From the NCBI GenBank assembly GCA_030744095.1, contig JASLRF010000537.1, positions 1 to 7,463 on the forward strand: a stretch of DNA of 7,463 nucleotides, in the 5' to 3' direction. The stretch comes from Pirellulaceae bacterium. GTDB lineage: Bacteria > Planctomycetota > Planctomycetia > Pirellulales > Pirellulaceae. The first letter of the stretch is position 1. The number at the start of each line of letters is the position of its first letter. Under the pieces are notes generated by a model. That model was not told the origin of the DNA. It searched no databases and worked only from the letters and a program-made list of their open reading frames with translations. The translations under genes and the position numbers were made by a program. Shown here piece by piece: positions 6,001 through 7,463 of the stretch.

Positions 6001-7463
6001 TCAATTAACGACGACGGTGACACAATCCCCATTCAGCTTGACCGTCCCCGCAAACGGTGGCTTGGGACTGACCGATGGCGAGACGTTCACGGTCAGCGAT
6101 GGAACAATCACTGAGACATTCGAGTTTGACAACGACGGGATTCTCACCACAGTTCCCGGACCCGGCGTATGCTCATATTGCTCGATCCCGTATCTGGATC
6201 AGGATAGCTCCGATCAAATCGCCGGCCTAGTGGCGGGCGCGCTTGCCAGTGCACCGCTGGGTCTGAATCCGTTGAGTATTGGCGGCGGTGTGGTCCAGTT
6301 GGGCGCTGGTGCGAATCACTCGGTGGACGTGACACAAGGAAGCTTGACACGGCAGATGTCCATCGGCGGCATCAATGATGCAGAGCGTTTCACGATCACA
6401 AACGGCGTCGACACGGTGACCTTCGAGTTCGACAACGATGGTATCTTCATCGATTCGGATATGGACAACGTGCCAGACAACACGTTGCTGCCGTTTACCA
6501 CCGCCAGTACGCACCTTGATCTGGCGGACCAAATGGTGGCCGCGATTACCAGTGCCGGCCTGGGGTTGGATCCGATTCATATAGGCGGTGGTATCGTAAA
6601 TATTGGCGGTACGCCGCTGCATATCTTGACATCGACATTCGCACCCAGCTTGATCGTCACGGGAGATCCTGGCGTTCGCGCGACAACGACGCTGCACTTG
6701 CCGACGGCACCTGCCCTACAGGTGCCGCCCAACGGCGGAGCCGACATCGCCGATGCGGAGATGTTTGTTCTCGGCAACGGAAATCAAATCCGTTCCTTTG
6801 AATTTGACAGCGATGGTGTCTTTGTGGATGCCGACGGTGATCTGGCTCCGGACAACATTCTGATCACGTTCACCGGCACGGAAACCCGAACGGCAATGGC
6901 GGTTGCCGTCAGTACGGCCATCAGCCTGTCGGGCCTTGGATTCATGCCAATGCCAGTTGCAAACGGCGTGATTGACCTCGGCGCGCCTCCCACTGGCATG
7001 ATCGGCCCCCTAACTAACACCAGCCTGACACGGGCCGACCGCGTTGGAACGTCACTGTTGGACGGAGATGTGTTCTCCATTGATGACGGCAGCAATACCG
7101 TGTTCTTCGAATTCGAGGATGCCTCGCTAGGCAACGGGGTGATCCCTGGGAACGAGTCGATCTTGTACACGCCCGGTAGCGACGTCGATACCGTGGCCGA
7201 CACGATGGTGGCGGTCATTGCGTCCGCCGGCCTCAACTTGGCGCCCGTGAATCTAGGCGATGGTGCTGTCGAGCTGAACGACTCGCCAGGCCATCTGGTT
7301 GATGTGACGGCGAGTTCCCTCACGCAAAGTGGTGTGCCTGGTGGTGGTGTCTTGGTCAAGATCCGGTCGGATTTTTCTGACGCACAAGTGGCCGCCAGCA
7401 TTGTTAAGTCCATCAACACGGCCAACACCACCCTGCCCTTCGAGAACGTCACTGCGCAGATCC
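1..7463 (+). CDS. Internal fragment of a giant multidomain extracellular protein, partial at both ends
   Basis: One frame (codons starting at bases 2, 5, 8 and so on) is open across the window for 2,487 codons; I read it through and found no in-frame TAA, TAG or TGA. No internal ATG has a convincing ribosome site or a domain boundary that would make it the start. The translation is continuous in character: Asp/Gly/Thr/Asn-rich beta-structure modules, very little Lys, four Cys, and no hydrophobic run long enough for a membrane helix. Domains in order are a PPC-like end, a jellyroll-like module, a propeller-like segment, an FEFD module, choice-of-anchor L, a beta-helix with two insertions, an Ig-like domain and an FEFD tandem array. 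Such assemblies are known from planctomycete giant surface proteins, so a role in adhesion or as cell-surface architecture is likely but inferred. The signal peptide and any C-terminal anchor lie outside the window. Frame and partial state are certain; function is not. Confidence 0.96.
2..292 (+). other. C-terminal part of a pre-peptidase C-terminal (PPC)-like domain
   Basis: Residues 1-97. The stretch opens with STLNVFDDSGRLI, the usual 'L.lfd..G..l' strand pair of PPC domains, then has an Asp-rich loop (HDSNIAED), a DPYIGP motif, and QGTYFPVVTSNG, which matches the closing 'GtYyv.V' strand. The first half of the domain lies upstream of the window. PPC domains are small non-catalytic beta-sandwiches found in secreted bacterial proteins. 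A second, complete copy lies at 3941-4309 and shares the L-x-x-F-[DN]-S-x-G and GTYF-x-x-V signatures. The call rests on motif order; the long loop between the motifs (about 25 residues, SGPLAGADLTDLSRG region) is larger than usual. Confidence 0.66.
293..1000 (+). other. Beta-sandwich (MAM / jellyroll-like) ectodomain module
   Basis: Residues 98-333. The segment has the layout of a MAM-like or immune-inhibitor-A-like jellyroll. A glycine- and aspartate-rich opening (GGDSFYFGDESAGN, about residues 156-169) leads to a 'LSNPFSLKG' strand and then PVLYFNYFIDNDSGQD, in which an aromatic strand is followed by acidic residues. Later strands are WLQARIELDTFAG and ETLRLRFEYDG. It closes with GAYIDDVIIGF (842-874), the characteristic 'hIDDv.i' end of MAM and related carbohydrate- or protein-binding sandwiches. 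A linker GEMVTGAASNPNFTTDP and a strand YQLEIRKASEF follow. These domains bind ligands and are not enzymes. The exact family cannot be fixed by eye; a structural jellyroll is well supported, a named family less so. Confidence 0.6.
1040..1702 (+). other. Beta-propeller-like segment (PQQ/YVTN-like blades)
   Basis: Residues 347-567. Three strand-turn units carry a shared signature: ILQIDPANGAIVG (1073-1111), LYRLDPTNGTILS (1223-1261) and VTLDPDTGTIRQ (1619-1654). Each has a hydrophobic strand, then D-P, a short polar stretch, G-x-I and another strand, as in blades of PQQ-like, YVTN and NHL propellers. Between them lie strands of propeller type such as SLIYVNGELDGS, PGTIFAVDGILGVD and GTFLYVSDAAGN. 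At about 220 residues the segment is short for a full six- or seven-bladed propeller (usually 250-350), so it may be a four- or five-bladed or degenerate form. No cofactor or catalytic residues are visible. Confidence 0.5.
1802..2119 (+). repeat. FEFD-type module R1 (EFED subclass)
   Basis: Residues 601-706. The module starts with VVDGQTFTVGDGVNELTFEFED, giving the family pattern 'DG-x-x-F-[TS]-[VI] ... -F-E-F-[DE]-D'. It continues with a Gly/Asp loop (IGDGISGGH), a strand VEIRFKT, and a helix-like stretch DSVIATRIRDAINS that parallels 'va..i..AI' in the other copies. A 32-residue lead-in (1703-1801, ending TTLIAPAGTD) links it to the propeller-like segment. Its closest partner in the window is R9 (7049-7330), which has the same EFED core and a similar G-[DN]-G loop. 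I know no named family for this module; it reads as a small alpha/beta or all-beta spacer. Confidence 0.7.
2129..2911 (+). other. Choice-of-anchor L domain
   Basis: Residues 710-970, the best recognised domain here. Entry strand: TTNNANQLRDVIVGSAVES. Next comes NATFVGSDVSAGLFRGG followed by GLESGIVLTTGDAN, the family's 'GiGl.sGivLsTG' type signature. The hallmark NDLYLNFVFASEEYNE lies at 2474-2521 (residues 825-840), then a VAIFVDEG strand, SIDTVNGGDPFD, a QFFNNNDPN loop, DEFGYDGFTDVFVASLAG, and the closing strand HRIKIAISDVDDLSADSAVFIEAVSM (given in parts: HRIKIAISDVDD, then SAVFIEAV). Known members are surface proteins in which this beta-sandwich usually sits near one of several C-terminal sorting signals, hence the name. 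Here it is internal, with more than 1,500 residues after it. All key motifs are present and it looks intact. Confidence 0.9.
2960..3361 (+). other. Right-handed parallel beta-helix, part 1
   Basis: Residues 987-1120. Coil-type rungs are visible: QGLVMIHSNTVTDSKTYGIV (3011-3070), with the 'I..N.i.ds..yGI.v' spacing of parallel beta-helix repeats, and later SVTIANNTITSDGSLGGIHV (3242-3301), which repeats it. Between them is ADAGERDTDG and the turn PGPVRNL. Such Asn-ladder rungs are typical of pectate-lyase-like and periplasmic copper-binding NosD-like helices, and many planctomycete giants have the same helix. No carbohydrate-active catalytic residues can be identified, so a binding or structural role is more likely. 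The chain then leaves the helix at about 3362, where module R2 is inserted, and returns at about 3791. Confidence 0.72.
3368..3790 (+). repeat. FEFD-type module R2, inserted in the beta-helix, with a Cys pair
   Basis: Residues 1123-1263, the longest copy (about 141 residues). The core is DGENFTIRAFGQSVRFEFED, with the 'DG-x-x-F-[TS]-[IV] ... -FEFED' pattern. It then has a loop GSPVIECGSGAVGGNGW, a strand RIPIYYRRS, a helix-like TEMAQAIKNAIDSS, and closing strands MVIQTYIAP and AVFVEHVSG. Two of the window's four cysteines are here: Cys1132 (3395-3397), just before the DGENF strand, and Cys1161 (3482-3484), in the loop after the core. They are 29 residues apart and could form a disulfide across the module. 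It is bounded on both sides by beta-helix rungs, so it is an excursion from the helix rather than a bead in a string. Confidence 0.66.
3791..3940 (+). other. Right-handed parallel beta-helix, part 2 (short return)
   Basis: Residues 1264-1313. The single clear rung is QPFARVVNNTIFGNDG, which has the same 'v.NNTI.g..' pattern as the rung at 3242-3301. It runs into DFSFFADPSLESNDTLFNAI and DTRQGRQHNPES, a polar linker that leads directly into the complete PPC domain. About 50 residues is enough for one or two helix turns, so this is a brief return of the helix between two insertions. Confidence 0.6.
3941..4309 (+). other. Complete pre-peptidase C-terminal (PPC) domain
   Basis: Residues 1314-1436, about 123 residues, slightly longer than the usual core. 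Motifs in order: SFTASATIGDT; the DVDFYRFEL strand (4004-4030), the family's 'D.D.y.f.l' signature; VTIDLDAITTGSTLNPVLRL with FNSVGEE; the acidic loop SSGDPAMNLDPSIDF; and GTYFVGVSGAGNDSYSP (from 4196), the family's 'GtYyv.V.g.g...Y' end. The exit strand is GDYSIEVNV. It is a non-catalytic beta-sandwich. The 'D-x-D-F-Y' and acidic loop positions often bind calcium in related domains; that is an inference here. It sits between beta-helix rungs, not at the end of a protease as the family name suggests. Confidence 0.87.
4322..4654 (+). repeat. Divergent FEFD-type module R3
   Basis: Residues 1441-1551. It follows the PPC exit strand after the short linker RAP. The opening TYVITAQHGARNGTFEIEDV keeps a 'G-x-F-E-I-E-D' core in place of DG-x-x-F plus FEFED, so one strand of the usual hairpin seems lost or fused. 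The later helix-like AVRLANAINAATGG matches the 'va..i..AIN' element of R1 and R2, and the closing strand is RYVVVRNAARM. I count it as a family member because of element order rather than identity. It ends at NDLDQL, directly before the beta-helix resumes. Confidence 0.5.
4655..5176 (+). other. Right-handed parallel beta-helix, part 3 and C-terminal cap
   Basis: Residues 1552-1725. The helix resumes with QERGILVSEQATPTVLNNVL and TNLRRGLEQ, a rung with the 'P.l.NNvi.n...Gi' pattern common in parallel beta-helices. SVYQHNSLSNSNIP is the next rung-like stretch. SLYVNAADHNLFPADFALSI then DSSIDSL is the usual cap of these proteins ('lFvda...nfyl...S.aIDs'). The remainder, PILAPDRDVVGQLRVDDPDV and FKDRGSLDRSDFVGP, resembles the closing segment seen after such helices, ending on an 'DrGa.D..df.gP' motif. 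These features make the assignment firm and show that the three pieces form one helix interrupted by other modules. Confidence 0.78.
5177..5560 (+). other. Ig-like / X2-like beta-sandwich linker domain
   Basis: Residues 1726-1853. After the helix cap come acidic FPQDNDANDFDQDG (5195-5236), the strand YSNFTIQIVDG, a Gly/Asp loop VGVDDDTLDG, and then the pair LTLFRDGVFLREGIDYTFRY. The order 'l.rdG..l.eGiDYtf.Y...sn...LtPl.giw..g.Y.i.V' resembles bacterial Ig-like and X2-type domains, in which a 'G-x-D-Y' strand pair is followed by a 'G-x-Y-x-I-x-V' closing strand, here SGVYVIRVNN. The DFDQDG loop could bind calcium. A structural spacer role is inferred. Confidence 0.5.
5561..5701 (+). repeat. 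Truncated FEFD-type module R4
   Basis: Residues 1854-1900. The strand FVIDAASGSAIDDGDDFTIT is followed by ASIEFDSGYTVRITQ. It has the 'DG-x-x-F-[TS]-I' and 'x-E-F-D' core, yet only about 47 residues before the next module opens at 5702. The helix-like 'AI' element and the closing strands present in R5 to R8 are missing. This is either a half module or a copy whose second half was lost when the array grew. Confidence 0.6.
5702..6040 (+). repeat. FEFD-type module R5
   Basis: Residues 1901-2013 (113 residues), the first full copy of the tandem run. Core: ITDGQRFSITQDNGATTVVF, continuing EFD. It goes on with a DRNGNVLPDN loop (5795-5824), a strand PVPFATAD, helix-like LADSIVAAIQQAV, and the closing NGLVHVGATTDHEVDT strand pair. 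The 'LPDN' end of the loop reappears in R7 (VPDN) and R8 (APDN). The last strand carries a Thr-rich tail, LTTTVTQ, before R6. Confidence 0.8.
6041..6355 (+). repeat. FEFD-type module R6, with a CxxC loop
   Basis: Residues 2014-2118 (105 residues). Core: LTDGETFTVSDG then TETFEFDNDG. Where R7 and R8 have an Asp-rich loop, this copy has GPGVCSYCSIPYLDQD: Cys2057 (6170-6172) and Cys2060 (6179-6181) form a C-S-Y-C. The helix-like AGLVAGALASAPLGLNPLSI and the strands GGGVVQLGAGANHSVDV follow. It is very like R7 in its second half (compare GLGLDPIHIGGGIVNIG). The CxxC could be a vicinal-type disulfide or a metal ligand; nothing in the sequence decides this. Confidence 0.8.
6356..6682 (+). repeat. 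FEFD-type module R7, with an Asp-rich loop
   Basis: Residues 2119-2227 (109 residues). Core: INDAERFTITNG then DTVTFEFDNDGIF. The loop IDSDMDNVPDN completes the 6431-6481 acidic stretch, in which Asp sits at alternating positions (D-N-D-G ... D-S-D-M-D). The helix-like LADQMVAAITSAGLGLDPI and the closing strand GGGIVNIG follow. The spacing of acidic residues resembles calcium-binding loops of thrombospondin type 3 or dockerin kind; calcium binding is an inference. Confidence 0.82.
6683..7048 (+). repeat. FEFD-type module R8, with an Asp-rich loop
   Basis: Residues 2228-2349 (122 residues). A proline-containing lead (TALQVPPNGGA-like, preceded by TTTLHLPTAP) precedes the core ADIADAEMFVLGNGN then RSFEFDSDGVF. 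The loop VDADGDLAPDN (within 6806-6856) repeats the D-x-D-G-D spacing of R7. The helix-like MAVAVSTAISLSGLGFMP and the closing NGVIDLGAPPTG strand follow. The 13- to 17-residue increase over R6 and R7 is mostly in the Pro/Thr lead, which probably acts as a hinge between beads. Confidence 0.82.
7049..7330 (+). repeat. FEFD-type module R9 (EFED subclass)
   Basis: Residues 2350-2443 (94 residues). Core: LLDGDVFSIDDGSNTVFFEF then EDASLGNG. The helix-like ADTMVAVIASAGLNLAPVNL and the strand GDGAVELNDSPGHLVDVTA follow. The first half is closer to R1 (EFED and G-N-G / G-D-G loop), and the second half is closer to R6 and R7 (SAGLxLxPxxxGxG). It thus looks like a mosaic of the two subclasses. It lacks the acidic loop. 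Confidence 0.78.
7331..7462 (+). repeat. Second half of a further FEFD-type module, cut by the window end
   Basis: Residues 2444-2487. After a Gly-rich turn (GVPGGG) the segment has VLVKIRSDFSDAQVAASIVK then SINTAN. A strand followed by 'A..VA.sIv.sIN' is the second-half element of the other copies (compare IATRIRDAIN in R1 and LAVRLANAIN in R3). No DG-x-x-F / FEFD first half precedes it, so it is either a half module that pairs with R4 in kind or part of an unusual R9. The last complete codon is at 7460-7462. Confidence 0.45.

Noticed and set aside
6170..6181. C-S-Y-C as a thioredoxin-like redox site
   Set aside because: The surrounding sequence is a loop in an FEFD module, not a thioredoxin fold: no following helix or cis-Pro strand is seen. 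A structural disulfide or metal site is more likely.
6784..7452. Antisense open frame of 222 codons
   Set aside because: It lies opposite a well-supported module array (R8-R9), has no ribosome site or recognisable domain, and its Ser/Thr/Pro-rich translation is what an antisense reading of this codon usage gives.
1..7463. tRNA, rRNA, CRISPR array, insertion sequence, terminator or promoter
   Set aside because: No such structure was seen. The whole stretch is coding, no short identical direct repeats with regular spacers occur, and no terminal inverted repeats or transposase motifs are present.

Overview
The window is a single internal fragment of one giant protein gene on the + strand. From base 2 to base 7462 one frame stays open for 2,487 codons with no stop, no start that can be defended, and no intergenic space. 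Both ends of the gene lie outside the window. Residue numbers below count from the codon at bases 2-4. I see no RNA gene, mobile element, CRISPR array, promoter or terminator.

The translation is a secreted or surface multidomain protein: rich in Asp, Gly, Thr, Asn, Val and Ile, with about 14 Lys and four Cys, and no internal membrane segment. The mix of modules (pre-peptidase C-terminal type domains, a choice-of-anchor L domain, a parallel beta-helix, and many modules with an 'F-E-F-D/E' core) resembles the giant extracellular proteins of marine Planctomycetota (Rhodopirellula / Pirellulales type). GC looks to be in the mid-to-upper 50s percent by eye, which fits. The taxon is an inference.

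Layout: (1) 2-292, end of a pre-peptidase C-terminal-like domain. (2) 293-1000, a beta-sandwich module resembling MAM/jellyroll ectodomains. (3) 1040-1702, a beta-propeller-like segment with three 'DP-x-x/T-G-x-I' blades. (4) 1802-2119, first FEFD-type module (R1). (5) 2129-2911, choice-of-anchor L domain. (6) 2960-5176, a right-handed parallel beta-helix whose chain is broken twice: by a Cys-bearing FEFD module (R2, 3368-3790), and by a complete pre-peptidase C-terminal domain followed by a divergent module (R3) at 3941-4654. (7) 5177-5560, an Ig-like linker domain. (8) 5561-7330, a short R4 followed by a tandem run R5-R9. (9) 7331-7462, what looks like the second half of one more module, cut by the window end.

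The modules probably form a long, possibly calcium-stiffened extracellular stalk or adhesin. No catalytic centre is visible. The most interesting part is the FEFD module family: nine copies of about 95-140 residues, in two sequence subclasses, used both as tandem beads and as an insertion in the beta-helix, with extra Cys pairs or Asp-rich loops always placed just after the same core strand. I do not know a named family that covers it.
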